DNA of 64,000 nt from JACMLD01 sp039915085 (GCA_039915085.1 JBDSOC010000074.1:1-64000); one strand, 5' to 3'; shown: positions 53,732-62,372, counted from the stretch's first letter. Notes: a model not told the origin generated them from the letters alone. A program made the numbers and translations.

Positions 53732-54876
53732 GCAAAATGATTATTAAAAATGAGTGATACGGTAAATGTATTGTTGTTTAAAATTACATCAAGTGTATGC
53801 GCATCGGGGTAGAGCCGTTGCAATCTTTCCTGCGCGTTTTTAAACCTCGACTTGCTTTCTTTTCTTTCCCGTTTTTCTGTTTGAATAATATCAAGCGCAT
53901 AAGCTTCGGGGTAAAGCAGCTCAAGCACACTCTTACTGTTTTCAAGGCCTTTGCCACGTATTTTCTTTGCCTGCGCTTCCAGCTCAAGACTGGTATTGTT
54001 AATTACATTTAATGCAATTTGCTGTTGATTTACTTTAAGCGTAATATAAATAAAGGGTTTGGCAAAGGACGTATCGATGGCATGCTTAAACCCGTTTTCA
54101 ATAAATGAAATAAATAAAAATGGTTCAATCATAACGCCCTCTGTATTTCCTTCTATAGTAAATTGTATATCTGCATCGTATCTTATTCTTTCTATTTCAA
54201 TATAATTTTTAATAAACTCAATTTCTTTTTCAATGGGAATTTTTTCTTCATTGCATTCATATATCAGGAACCGCATAATATCTGATAGCCGGATGATTAC
54301 TTCCGGTGTTTTAGCCGTGTTATTCAAACTAAGAGAATAAATACTGTTGAGTGTATTAAAAAGGAAATGCGGGTTCAGCTGCGTACGGAAATAACGGAGC
54401 TTATAAAAAGTATTGTCTTTCTGAAGCGCTTCCATTTTATCTTTTTCATCCAGCTTTGCTCTTAAATAAGCAATGGCAATGGCCAGGCAGGTATTTATAA
54501 TTATCCAGCTGCTTTCACGCAACATGCTAAGGCTTGAATAAGAAAAATAATACCGGCCCTGGTCAGGAACCAGCGGAAATAATATTTTGTACAAAAGAAA
54601 AAGCAATAAATGAAGAACCAGGAAAAAAGCGATTGTACAAATCCCGAACAACAGCCATTTTTTAGTAAACAAAAAACGGGTAACGATTATTCTTGCATAT
54701 AAAACATAAAGAGGTAGTACAACCAGGCTTATGAACAGCAGTATCAGCCAGGCTGTCTTTTGATGGGGAAAAACACCGAGGCTGCTTACTACAGGACTTA
54801 TCAATGCAAATAATACCCAGCAATATACTTCAATGGGATAAGTGCCTTTTATAATTCTGTCGTTATCGTATTCCAT
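53728..54876 (-). CDS. LytS-family sensor histidine kinase with duplicated C-terminal segment
   Basis: A 382-residue protein starts at ATG 54876. Four or so membrane helices occupy about residues 17-140. A short coiled coil leads to the His_kinase region with RTQLNPHFLFNTLNSIYSL (His 170). The HATPase has the N-box FIENGFKHAI (about 258-267) and the G-box GKGLENSKSVLELLYP (about 308-323). After the first LYPEAYALDII segment a Lys/Arg/Glu-rich linker leads to a second copy, RLYPDAHTLDVIL, 34 residues later. Normal family members have only one copy before the final FTVSLIF strand. It is translationally coupled with the LytTR regulator. Confidence 0.92.
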   Translation of the reverse strand: MEYDNDRIIKGTYPIEVYCWVLFALISPVVSSLGVFPHQKTAWLILLFISLVVLPLYVLYARIIVTRFLFTKKWLLFGICTIAFFLVLHLLLFLLYKILFPLVPDQGRYYFSYSSLSMLRESSWIIINTCLAIAIAYLRAKLDEKDKMEALQKDNTFYKLRYFRTQLNPHFLFNTLNSIYSLSLNNTAKTPEVIIRLSDIMRFLIYECNEEKIPIEKEIEFIKNYIEIERIRYDADIQFTIEGNTEGVMIEPFLFISFIENGFKHAIDTSFAKPFIYITLKVNQQQIALNVINNTSLELEAQAKKIRGKGLENSKSVLELLYPEAYALDIIQTEKRERKESKSRFKNAQERLQRLYPDAHTLDVILNNNTFTVSLIFNNHFA

Positions 54877-55032
54877 CAGGTTAAAGCTTTAGGGATGGTT
54901 AAACAAATTATTAATATATCCTGGTATAATTGTTACCGTTTAAACCTGAAGCAAATTTACCGCGGCCTGTGCAGGATAGAAATTATTTCGACAAACAGGG
55001 ACATGGCTTAGATGAAATTTTCAGACGGGAAT

Positions 55033-55063
55033 AAAAAAGGCCTCCTGTAAACCAGGAGACCTT
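55033..55063 (-). terminator. Terminator after the lipoprotein metallophosphoesterase
   Basis: On the minus strand an 11-bp stem with one G-U pair (loop GTTTA) runs into TTTTTT. It lies 22 bp beyond the stop. It is nearly identical in sequence to the hairpin at 56759-56789. Confidence 0.85.
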
Positions 55064-55084
55064 ACCATAGGTATTTAATAGTTA

Positions 55085-56428
55085 TTAGTACCTGACAACT
55101 GTTTTATTATCTTTTTCGCCCAGGTCGGTCCAGAGTGTTGTTACAATGCCGGCCAACTGTGGCGACATGGTTGCAAGCTCATCAATCTTAGCACGCTGAT
55201 CAGCAGGCATTTTTTCATCACCGGCAAAATGAGCCATAATACCATTCCTGAATAATGGCGAAGCAAAACTTGCCAGCGGTGCAGGTGCCCCTAAATTATT
55301 TGCGAGGTAATAATTAAAATAACCATCCAGGTGCTGGGAAAGAAACATATTTGAATAATCGGGGAACTTCAAACCCTTTGGCAAATTAGCATTGATAGAT
55401 TGTACTGTTTTAGTAGTTATCTCCAGCTTAGCAGCAGTTGCTGTTACAAACCTGTACGGGCTCGGCGCAGTTACCAGGGAACCGGTTTCAATATCAAACA
55501 ACTCATTTCCATTGTGCGTATAGGAAGTAATGTCATTGGCATGATAGTGACCCGTAAATATAATTTTCAGTCCGGCATCTGCCAGTATATTGGCAACATT
55601 CTGCCAGTCATCTATTACATAACCGGGGTCTAACTGCGACTGACCTGCATAATGTTCAATAAGATTGTGGTGCATCATGGCAAAAACGACCATGTGTTGT
55701 TGTTTCGCCTGCGCCAACTGATCCAGTATCCATGTAAGTGTCTGTGGTTTTATTCTTCCGGCTGCCACATCGCCTTCGGGTCCGTATTCTTCATATTTAC
55801 TGGCATCTATGGAGATAATGCGTAACCCTGCTTGTGGCTGTGCAACATAACTCAGCGAATTAGAATCGCGGGCAATGGCGTTCCTGTATCCAAAATCACC
55901 ATAGATGGTTTCAAAATCTATCTTACTCGTTTTTTCAACCGGGTAGGCATTGTCGCCAATAAATTTTTTGGCTTTGCCATTATTAATATCATGATTGCCC
56001 GGTACAACATAAACTTTAATGCCATCCTTTTCAAGCTGGTGAAAAAAGCGGGCCATTGCCAGGTGACCAATTTTTTCACCGTCTTTGGTAATGTCGCCGG
56101 TAACCAGTAAAATATCCGGCTTTTCTTCTTTTATATCTGCCATTACTTTGCGGAATATCGGATCGCTGTATTGTACCAGTTTTGGATCAGCATCCAGGTA
56201 GCTCAGAAATGCTGTTCCTGATGCGCCGCCGCTAATTAATAAAGAGGGATCCATATAATGGATATCGGAAACAATGGAAATCTTTAATTGCCGGTTTCCT
56301 TTTCCAAAATTTCCTTTATCCTCATCGCTTTCATTTAAGTAAGTATGCCCGCCGTTCTTAAAATCTTTTTCGCAAGACAAAAGAAGCTGGCTGAGTAACA
56401 GGGCAGTCACCCATAATTTTGGTTGCAT
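55085..56428 (-). CDS. Calcineurin-like metallophosphoesterase, lipoprotein
   Basis: A 447-residue protein starts at ATG 56428. The lipobox LLLSC puts the lipidated Cys at 19. The phosphoesterase blocks are ISIVSDIHYMD (about 50-60), LLVTGDITKDG, VVPGNHDINN, FAMMHHNLIEH and IFTGHYHANDI, all with metal-binding residues intact. A C-terminal extension of about 110 residues after NGNELFDIETGSLVTAPSPYRF is probably helical and of unknown role. Relatives act on nucleotides or other phosphodiesters in the periplasm. It is monocistronic between a terminator and a gene-free region. Confidence 0.9.
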   Translation of the reverse strand: MQPKLWVTALLLSQLLLSCEKDFKNGGHTYLNESDEDKGNFGKGNRQLKISIVSDIHYMDPSLLISGGASGTAFLSYLDADPKLVQYSDPIFRKVMADIKEEKPDILLVTGDITKDGEKIGHLAMARFFHQLEKDGIKVYVVPGNHDINNGKAKKFIGDNAYPVEKTSKIDFETIYGDFGYRNAIARDSNSLSYVAQPQAGLRIISIDASKYEEYGPEGDVAAGRIKPQTLTWILDQLAQAKQQHMVVFAMMHHNLIEHYAGQSQLDPGYVIDDWQNVANILADAGLKIIFTGHYHANDITSYTHNGNELFDIETGSLVTAPSPYRFVTATAAKLEITTKTVQSINANLPKGLKFPDYSNMFLSQHLDGYFNYYLANNLGAPAPLASFASPLFRNGIMAHFAGDEKMPADQRAKIDELATMSPQLAGIVTTLWTDLGEKDNKTVVRY

Positions 56429-56756
56429 GTTATTAATTTTTTATTGGTGAAAAAAATATTAATTCGGTTAACCAGGAAAGGATTAAAGTTTGAATCCGTC
56501 TTCATGTCAAAACTAAAACGGGCAGGCGCCGGTTCCTAATCGATACTTACCAGGGCAGCAAGTAATTTTATTGGTATTTACTTAAGGGGTGAGTGCTTTG
56601 CTATGGAATTGGCAGAAATTGCAAAAAATGTTTAAAACATCAAATTACTTTTTTTAAAGCATGATATATTTTAATGATTAATCTAAGGCGAATCCACGAA
56701 TGATTACCAGAATGGGCCACAAAGGAATTCAGAAAAAAGATTGTTTTGAATGGGAA
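56429..56756. other. Intergenic region without a gene
   Basis: About 328 bp between the lipoprotein phosphoesterase start and the tRNA terminator. No frame, RNA gene or convincing promoter pair was found. It must hold the phosphoesterase promoter. Confidence 0.4.
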
Positions 56757-56758
56757 AT

Positions 56759-56789
56759 AAAAAAGGCCTCCTGTAAACCAGGAAACCTT
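56759..56789 (-). terminator. Terminator of tRNA-Met
   Basis: On the minus strand the stem (about 11 bp with two G-U pairs, loop GTTTA) is followed by TTTTTT, beginning 6 bp after the tRNA 3' end. About 25 bases of it are identical to the terminator at 55033-55063. Confidence 0.75.
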
Positions 56790-56794
56790 TCTTG

Positions 56795-56868
56795 TAGCGA
56801 GAACGAGATTTGAACTCGTGACCTCAGGGTTATGAATCCTGTGCTCTAACCAACTGAGCTACCTCGCC
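56795..56868 (-). tRNA. tRNA-Met (anticodon CAT), elongator type
   Basis: A complete 74-nt cloverleaf on the minus strand. Acceptor GGCGAGG pairs with TCTCGCT (G-U at both ends), D-arm GCTC/GAGC has loop AGTTGGTTA, the anticodon loop is TTCATAA with CAT at 56834-56832, the variable loop is AGGTC, and the T-arm ACGAG/CTCGT has loop TTCAAAT. Discriminator A73 is followed by CAA, so CCA is not encoded. One A-C mismatch closes the anticodon stem. The three G-C pairs and unpaired 1-72 of initiator tRNA are absent. The resemblance to E. coli elongator tRNA-Met is strong, although tRNA-Ile2 with a modified C34 cannot be fully excluded. Confidence 0.9.
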
Positions 56869-56897
56869 ATTTTGAGGCTAAAACCCCAAACGGGGTG

Positions 56898-56905
56898 CAA
56901 AAATA
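56898..56905 (-). promoter_or_regulatory. Candidate -7 element for tRNA-Met
   Basis: The minus strand reads TATTTTTG, matching TAnnTTTG, 30 bp upstream of the mature tRNA 5' end. No TTG at 19-22 bp was found, so the assignment is tentative. Confidence 0.35.
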
Positions 56906-56936
56906 TAGAAATAGGGGCAAAATCTGAAATGAAAGC

Positions 56937-56967
56937 AAAAAAAGAGCGGGTAGTAGAAACTACCCGC
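56937..56967 (-). terminator. Terminator after the transposase-like gene
   Basis: A perfect 9-bp stem (GCGGGTAGT/ACTACCCGC) with a 4-nt loop is followed on the minus strand by TCTTTTTTT. It lies about 90 bp after the transposase-like stop. Confidence 0.8.
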
Positions 56968-57059
56968 GTATAACATGAGAAAACTTACATCACTGCCTTG
57001 AATAATTTCACCCGGCCGGCAGCGCATAGTGAGAGTCCGGGGAAAATAATTTGCACTGC

Positions 57060-57752
57060 TTACACATAACTCTTTGACAGGTGCAGCGGATACTTATAAA
57101 TGATATTCAGCAGCATTTTATTAATGTCGTCATTCCGGTAATTGTACCTGAACTCAGATTCTTTTACATGCAGGTAGAGCGTATTCTTGTTCATACCCCT
57201 GAATTTCAGCAACCGGCTCCTCGTATTGCCCCAGAAAACAGAAATATCATCCGGGTGGCTTTTTCCGTTTGCCGTTCCCACATCCATGCGGTACAAACGC
57301 CATTCGTCAAAATCAGCAATGGCATGGTACCCTCTCAATTCACTCAAATGACCAGCCTCTTGCCTTTGCAACCAGCTTGCCTGCTGAAATTCCCTGATAG
57401 CAGGTTTACCAACGGCCGTAAGCTCATCTGTAAAAACATTATCATTTACGGTGTAAAAACCATAATACACGTTATAATTTTCTTCTGCTGCCATGTCTCC
57501 TGCAGCATGCAACTGCCGCGGCAACTGGGTGACCGCTTTTTTGTTATTCAGCCCCTGGCTCTGATCTTCGCAGTGCCGTGCAATATGGGTACGTATCAAT
57601 TTTAAATAGTTATTGATGGTTACCCGGCTTACGCTGGTGATGCCCGCAATCTGTGTTGCAGTTAAATCATCTGAAAAGAGCTGTATGATTTCCCGGCAGG
57701 TTTTTTCAGATAAATGCGATCTTTTAAGCATTTTATTTTTCATAGCAATCAT
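57060..57752 (-). CDS. IS1595/IS1016-like transposase relative with degenerate catalytic core
   Basis: A 230-residue protein (ATG 57752; ATG 57743 also possible). Residues about 12-60 form the N-terminal helix-turn-helix of IS1595-group transposases (LFSDDLTATQIAGITSVSR, then VTINNYLKLIRTHIA). Residues about 172-215 match the C-terminal end (FWGNTRSRLLKFRGMNKN, TLYLHVKESEFRYNYRND). The core between is unusual. The DESYFG block is missing, the HSDGWRGY block reads HLSELRGY, and the E-N-F-W block reads ISVFWG. So all three DDE positions seem lost, while length and ends are kept. No terminal inverted repeats were seen. It is probably an inactive or domesticated DNA-binding derivative, with its own terminator. 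Confidence 0.7.
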   Translation of the reverse strand: MIAMKNKMLKRSHLSEKTCREIIQLFSDDLTATQIAGITSVSRVTINNYLKLIRTHIARHCEDQSQGLNNKKAVTQLPRQLHAAGDMAAEENYNVYYGFYTVNDNVFTDELTAVGKPAIREFQQASWLQRQEAGHLSELRGYHAIADFDEWRLYRMDVGTANGKSHPDDISVFWGNTRSRLLKFRGMNKNTLYLHVKESEFRYNYRNDDINKMLLNIIYKYPLHLSKSYV

Positions 57753-57990
57753 TCTACGAATTTATTCGCAGTTAAGATGATATTTAAACACCGCAGTAAA
57801 AACATAAAACTACATATGCGGGTTAATTACATGTTGAACGCGAACAACTAGATTAATTAAACATGTTGCCAGTATAAAGACATGTAAACGCCGGTAAATG
57901 TTACAATAGATTGATTAGCGCAAGATTTGTATTTTAAACGGTAGGTTATTATAAAAGTCTTTGGTATAAACTTTTATTAATGTTGGCACC

Positions 57991-60063
57991 TCAATTATGA
58001 AGAAGATTGTTAATGATCACCCTTACTTTATCTGCATTGGGCAACATGGCTTTTTCAAGCAATGTGTTTAAAGGAACGGCCGGGTTATTGAGCGCTCCCA
58101 GCACCTCTACTGCCTGGTCTAAAAACCGGAAACAATGTTTGGAAATCCGGGCTGCCAGCGCTTCTGCAAATGAATTATTTTGTTGTTCTTCTGTTAGTAC
58201 CAGGCATCTTCCGTGCTGGCACACCGTTGAAAAAATAAGTTCCTCATCCAGTGGAAATAAAGTACGCAGATCAACAATGGCGACCCGCCCCGCAAAATGT
58301 TTTGCTGCTTCCTTTGCCCAGTAAACCCCCATACCATAAGTAATGATGCAGCATGTTTCTCCTTTATTCATTTTAAGGGGATCTGCATTGGATATCACAT
58401 TTGCTTTTCCCAGTGGTATTACATAATCCGCAGAAGGCTCTGGTGCTTTTGCTTCGCCTGTTCCGGGCACCCTTCCCCAATATAACCCTTTGTGCTCAAG
58501 CATAACAACCGGGTTAGGATCATAAAACGCTGCCTTCATCAATCCCTTCATGTCTGCTGCATTGGATGGGTATACTATTTTGATGCCTTTTACAGATAGT
58601 AAAGTAGTTTCAATACTTGCGCTATGGTAGGGGCCACCTCCTCCGTAAGCGCCAACGGGTACCCTTATTACAGCATGCACAGGAAATTTTCCATTACTTA
58701 AATAATAAGACTTTGCCATCTCTGTCACCAGCTGATTAAAGGCCGGGTAAATGTAATCGGCAAACTGCACTTCTACAATTGGCCTTACACCGGTAGCACT
58801 CATGCCCACCACGGAACCAATAATGTAAGCTTCCTGTATGGCAGTATTAAAAACACGGTGATCGCCAAAACGTTCCGCCAGGGTGGCTGTCTCCCTGAAT
58901 ACACCACCCAGTCTTCTGCCCGCATCCTGTCCATACAATAAAGCTTCCGGATGCGCTTCCATTATTTCCCTGATGGCAAACAAAGCAGCATCTACCATCA
59001 TTATTGGTTCTGCCCCTGCAGGAGCCCTTGTTCCCTTTTCTTCTTTTATTGTTGTGGGGGCAAATACAAAATCCTCTATACTGGCCGGATCTGGTTCTGC
59101 TGCATTGCAGGCCCTAAAAAAATCGGCCGCCACTTTTTCTGCGGCTTCCTTTTCTATTTGCACTATCTCTTCATCGCTTATACCAGTATTGATTAACCGC
59201 TTTTTTAATTTAGGACCCGGATCATCTGCTGCATGTTTATCCAGGTCTTCCGCTGTGCGGTAAAATTCTTTCCGTACACCACTGGTATGATGACCCAACA
59301 GGCATACATTGGCCTGCACCAGGCAGGGTGAACGCTGTTCCCTTGTATATTGAATAATTTCTTTTATGCTTTCGTAGCTTTCTTCAAAATCAGTACCGTT
59401 GATGCGTATGCGCTTCATACCGGTAAAGCCTGCTGCATAATCATAAGCGTCCATAGCCCTTGTTTCTTCTGCCGTGGCGCTGATGCCCCAGCTATTATCC
59501 TGCACCAGGTAAATAATGGGTAACTTTTTTAATACTGCAAACTGAAACGCCTCGCTTACTTCCCCTTCTGTAATGCTGGCATCTCCCAATGAACAAATAA
59601 CCACCGGCAGTTCTCCATTGGTTCCTTTTTTTAATAAGGCTGATTGAATGGCATCCAGGTATTGCAGTCCCTGCGCTATGCCCGTAGCCGGTATTACCTG
59701 CATACCCGTAGCACTGCTCTGGTGTATCATCTGCGGTTTACCAGGCTGGTTGTTATTGGGGTGACTATAATAAGATCTGCCACCACTGAAAGGATCATCT
59801 TTTTTTGCCAGCAGCTGCAGCATTAATTCGTATGGTTCGTATCCCACACCCAGCAGCATGCTTTCATCCCTGTAATACGGGCTTACATAATCAACCGGTA
59901 ATAACTGAAAAGCAACAGCCAGCTGAATGGCCTCATGTCCGCGTGAAGTGGAGTGGACGTATTTACATACCTGGCGGTGGGCCTCATACACACCGGCCAT
60001 TTCCCTTGCCATGCACATAAGGCGGTAAGCTTTCAGTAATATGCTGGTATCTATGGAAGGCAT
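57991..60063 (-). CDS. 2-oxoacid (branched-chain type) dehydrogenase E1, fused alpha and beta subunits
   Basis: A 690-residue protein starts at ATG 60063. The alpha part (about 1-330) contains the thiamine diphosphate motif as GDASITEGEVSEAFQFAVLKK... QDNSWGIS (about 160-194). GDA replaces the textbook GDG, and Asn 190 is kept. The beta part (about 355-690) has VDAALFAIREIMEAHPEALLYGQDAG, GVRPIVEVQFADYIYPAFNQLVTEMAKSYY and GGGGPYHSASIETTL. It decarboxylates a branched-chain or similar 2-oxoacid and passes the acyl group to an E2 lipoyl protein. The fused form is standard in Bacteroidota. No E2 or E3 gene adjoins it. Confidence 0.93.
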   Translation of the reverse strand: MPSIDTSILLKAYRLMCMAREMAGVYEAHRQVCKYVHSTSRGHEAIQLAVAFQLLPVDYVSPYYRDESMLLGVGYEPYELMLQLLAKKDDPFSGGRSYYSHPNNNQPGKPQMIHQSSATGMQVIPATGIAQGLQYLDAIQSALLKKGTNGELPVVICSLGDASITEGEVSEAFQFAVLKKLPIIYLVQDNSWGISATAEETRAMDAYDYAAGFTGMKRIRINGTDFEESYESIKEIIQYTREQRSPCLVQANVCLLGHHTSGVRKEFYRTAEDLDKHAADDPGPKLKKRLINTGISDEEIVQIEKEAAEKVAADFFRACNAAEPDPASIEDFVFAPTTIKEEKGTRAPAGAEPIMMVDAALFAIREIMEAHPEALLYGQDAGRRLGGVFRETATLAERFGDHRVFNTAIQEAYIIGSVVGMSATGVRPIVEVQFADYIYPAFNQLVTEMAKSYYLSNGKFPVHAVIRVPVGAYGGGGPYHSASIETTLLSVKGIKIVYPSNAADMKGLMKAAFYDPNPVVMLEHKGLYWGRVPGTGEAKAPEPSADYVIPLGKANVISNADPLKMNKGETCCIITYGMGVYWAKEAAKHFAGRVAIVDLRTLFPLDEELIFSTVCQHGRCLVLTEEQQNNSFAEALAARISKHCFRFLDQAVEVLGALNNPAVPLNTLLEKAMLPNADKVRVIINNLLHN

Positions 60064-60223
60064 AGTGGCAAAGTTAGGAGAAAGGAGAAATGGTGTAAGG
60101 TATAGATAAAGAAGTTGACTGGTTAATCAGTTGAAAAGTTGAAGGCACTAAAAAAGCGCTTTTCTTTCTGTGAAAATCTCTTTTTGCACTTTCGTAAAAA
60201 TATAGCTGCTTTTTTCACCCAAT

Positions 60224-60252
60224 AAAAAAACCACCACAAATTTGTGATGGTT
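60224..60252 (-). terminator. Terminator after the FAH-family gene
   Basis: On the minus strand AACCATCAC pairs with GTGGTGGTT (one G-U pair, loop AAATTT) and runs into seven T. It lies 23 bp beyond the stop. Confidence 0.8.
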
Positions 60253-60274
60253 GCTGATAATTTATAAATCTCTT

Positions 60275-60886
60275 TTATTTGATTTCTACGTTAAATAAAT
60301 TTTCTTCTCCAATAAAACCTTCCAGCTCATCGCCCACCACACATTCACCCACGCCTGCGGGTGTGCCGGTAAAAATAAGGTCGCCAATGTTTACAGAAAA
60401 ATAATTTGAAATATATGCTACAATCTTATCAAAATTATTAATCATAAGGCTTGAATTGCTTTGCTGCACCATCTCTTTGTTCTTATACAAACCAAAGCCA
60501 ATGTCTTTTTTATTTTTTACATCAGTAAAGGGAATCCATTTGCCAATTACTGCGGAGTTATCCCAGGCTTTGGCTTTCTCCCATGGCAATCCTTTTTTCT
60601 TGAGTTCGTCTTGTATATCACGGGCGGTAAAATCAATACCGGTAGTTATAGCATCATAGTATTTGCTTGCAAAGCGATCCTGGATATATTTGCCATTTTT
60701 TGAAATACGCAATACAAGTTCACATTCGTAATGAAGTTCATTGGTAAATTCGGGGTAATAAAACGGGGTATGCGCCTGCAGCAATGCGCTTTTAGGTTTC
60801 ATAAAAATGATGGGCTCATCCGGAACTTCGTTTCCCAATTCCTGGGCATGAGCTACATAATTACGGCCTACACAGAATATTTTCAT
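60275..60886 (-). CDS. Fumarylacetoacetate hydrolase (FAH) family protein
   Basis: The chosen start is ATG 60886 (203 residues, MKIFCVGRNY). A TTG two codons upstream is rejected. The compact FAH fold shows GRNYVAHAQELGNEVPDEPIIFMKP, HYECELVLRIS (metal-binding Glu residues), GIDFTARDIQDELKKKGLPWEKAKAWD (metal Asp and catalytic residues) and GDLIFTGTPAGVG near the C-terminus. Short family members act as acylpyruvases or oxaloacetate decarboxylase/tautomerases on small 2-oxo-dicarboxylates. The gene lies downstream of pth in the same direction. Confidence 0.92.
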   Translation of the reverse strand: MKIFCVGRNYVAHAQELGNEVPDEPIIFMKPKSALLQAHTPFYYPEFTNELHYECELVLRISKNGKYIQDRFASKYYDAITTGIDFTARDIQDELKKKGLPWEKAKAWDNSAVIGKWIPFTDVKNKKDIGFGLYKNKEMVQQSNSSLMINNFDKIVAYISNYFSVNIGDLIFTGTPAGVGECVVGDELEGFIGEENLFNVEIK

Positions 60887-61028
60887 ATTCAATAAAAGGA
60901 TTTGGTTGTTTAAACAATCAAGTTAGGTATTGGCTTTTAAAAGCCCGGCTTTAAAAGAAATATTGAATATAAAAAACCAACTGGTCTGAAACAGTGCTTC
61001 TGCGAAAATAACGATTCAGATGAATAAT

Positions 61029-61607
61029 TCATAAAGTAACAGATAATTTGTTAAACTGATTCATTGCAGGGGCTATTCCCTGTAAAATAAAGGTCTCAAT
61101 CAGTTCTGTGCAGACAGTTATCTTTTTTTGAACCAGGGGAAGCTCTGCAGCACTCCATTTACCCAACACATATTCTACCTGCATTCCTTTGGGATAATCA
61201 TTCCCTACGCCAAAACGCAATCTTGGATATTCTTCGGTAAGCAGGTGCTCTTCTATGCTCTTTAATCCATTGTGACCGCCACTACTGCCCGATATTCTTA
61301 ACCGTAGTCTATTCAGCGGCAATGCCACTTCGTCTACTATTACAAGTATATTACCGGTTTCTATGCGTTCTTTTTCCTTCCAGTACTTTACCGCTTTTCC
61401 ACTTAAATTCATGTATGTAGAAGGTTTAATGCAGATTACCGGCCTTCCTTTTATTTTACATGCTGCTACTTCTGCCAAACGGTCGGTATGAAAAGATATT
61501 GCCTGTTTGCTTACAAAAGCATCCACCACATCAAAACCAATGTTATGCCTGGTATGATCATAGTCAATACCTATATTACCCAATCCTACAATGAGGTACT
61601 TATTCAT
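61029..61607 (-). CDS. pth: Peptidyl-tRNA hydrolase
   Basis: A 192-residue protein starts at ATG 61607. The family signature YLIVGLGNIGIDYDHTRHNIG contains Asn 11 and catalytic His 21. GNILVIVDEVALPLNRLRLR holds the active-site Asp, and GSSGGHNGLKSIEEHL the conserved Asn. The usual GLGNPG is GLGNIG here. The enzyme frees tRNA from stalled peptidyl-tRNA and is normally essential. It sits in the conserved prs, bL25, pth order, though a hairpin terminator precedes it, so it may also have its own promoter. Confidence 0.96.
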   Translation of the reverse strand: MNKYLIVGLGNIGIDYDHTRHNIGFDVVDAFVSKQAISFHTDRLAEVAACKIKGRPVICIKPSTYMNLSGKAVKYWKEKERIETGNILVIVDEVALPLNRLRLRISGSSGGHNGLKSIEEHLLTEEYPRLRFGVGNDYPKGMQVEYVLGKWSAAELPLVQKKITVCTELIETFILQGIAPAMNQFNKLSVTL

Positions 61608-61617
61608 GGCAGCGAAA

Positions 61618-61649
61618 ATAAAAAAAGTCCTGCCACCGGGGCAGGACTT
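61618..61649 (-). terminator. Terminator between the bL25 and pth genes
   Basis: A perfect 10-bp stem (GGCAGGACTT with AAGTCCTGCC, 5-nt loop) is followed on the minus strand by seven or more T. It lies 22 bp beyond the bL25 stop and 10 bp before the pth ATG, so pth would need read-through or its own start. Confidence 0.85.
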
Positions 61650-61671
61650 CTATAATTATGTTTTGTATTAT

Positions 61672-62340
61672 TTACTTTCCTTTGGCAGCAGCACCCTTGG
61701 CAGGAGCAGCCTTTGCAGCAGCAGCAGGAGCAGCTTTTGCAGCGGCCGGAGCAGCAGCGCCACCAGCAGCAGGTGCACCAGCTTCTTCCTGTTTTAACTG
61801 GCGTGTTAATACTACAGACGCCAGCGGTATACGGGGAGAATTAAGGATTTCGTAATTATCCAATTTTACATCTTCTACCCTTATATTACCATTTAATTCA
61901 AGATTGGTTAAATCAACCTCAATGTTTTCTCTCAGGTATTGAGGTAATGTTTTTATTTTAAGTGATTTCATTTTCACTATCAGCTTACCACCATCTTTAA
62001 CGCCTTTGGCAGTGCCTGTATATTTTAATGGAATAGTGGCAATTGCTTTTTTATCATCTACCAGTTCCATTAAATCAACATGAATTAAGGCGTCATTTAC
62101 TTTATCAAACTGAAGATCTTTCAGAATGGTTTTGTAAGACTTTCCGGCTACTGTAACATTGGCCAACTGAAACGCACTTGTGTACACCAGGGATTTAAAA
62201 GCAGTAGCAGGAGCGTAAAAACTAACTTCCTCTTTGCCGCCATAAATTACACCGGGCACCATAGACTGAGAGCGAAGTTGCTGGGTGGCTTTTTTCCCAG
62301 TTTCGGTCCTCAGTTGTCCTTCGATTGTAATTGATTTCAT
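61672..62340 (-). CDS. rplY: 50S ribosomal protein bL25 (Ctc/TL5 type)
   Basis: A 222-residue protein starts at ATG 62340. The N-terminal 5S rRNA-binding domain (about 1-90) has ITIEGQLRTETGKKATQQLRSQSMVPGVIYG. The TL5/Ctc C-terminal domain (about 95-180) has GGKLIVKMKSLKIKTLPQYLRENIEVDLTNLE. The last 35 or so residues form an Ala/Pro/Lys-rich low-complexity tail typical of Bacteroidota bL25. It binds 5S rRNA in the large subunit. It is encoded 32 bp after prs and probably co-transcribed. Confidence 0.95.
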   Translation of the reverse strand: MKSITIEGQLRTETGKKATQQLRSQSMVPGVIYGGKEEVSFYAPATAFKSLVYTSAFQLANVTVAGKSYKTILKDLQFDKVNDALIHVDLMELVDDKKAIATIPLKYTGTAKGVKDGGKLIVKMKSLKIKTLPQYLRENIEVDLTNLELNGNIRVEDVKLDNYEILNSPRIPLASVVLTRQLKQEEAGAPAAGGAAAPAAAKAAPAAAAKAAPAKGAAAKGK

Positions 62341-62372
62341 TTTATATTTTGTTTTTGTTTACTTGGTTTAGC

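Noticed and set aside
57060..57752. Intact insertion sequence around the transposase-like gene
   Set aside because: I find no terminal inverted repeats or target duplications flanking it, and the catalytic residues are missing.
58900..59600. GDA instead of GDG in the E1 thiamine motif as an inactivating change
   Set aside because: The motif is otherwise intact, the Asn is kept and I recall GDAS-type motifs in Bacteroidota fused E1 proteins, so it is treated as normal variation.
61591..61855. Plus-strand Ala- and Ser-rich frames over the end of the bL25 gene
   Set aside because: They are reflections of the GC-biased Ala/Pro/Lys tail codons on the opposite strand.
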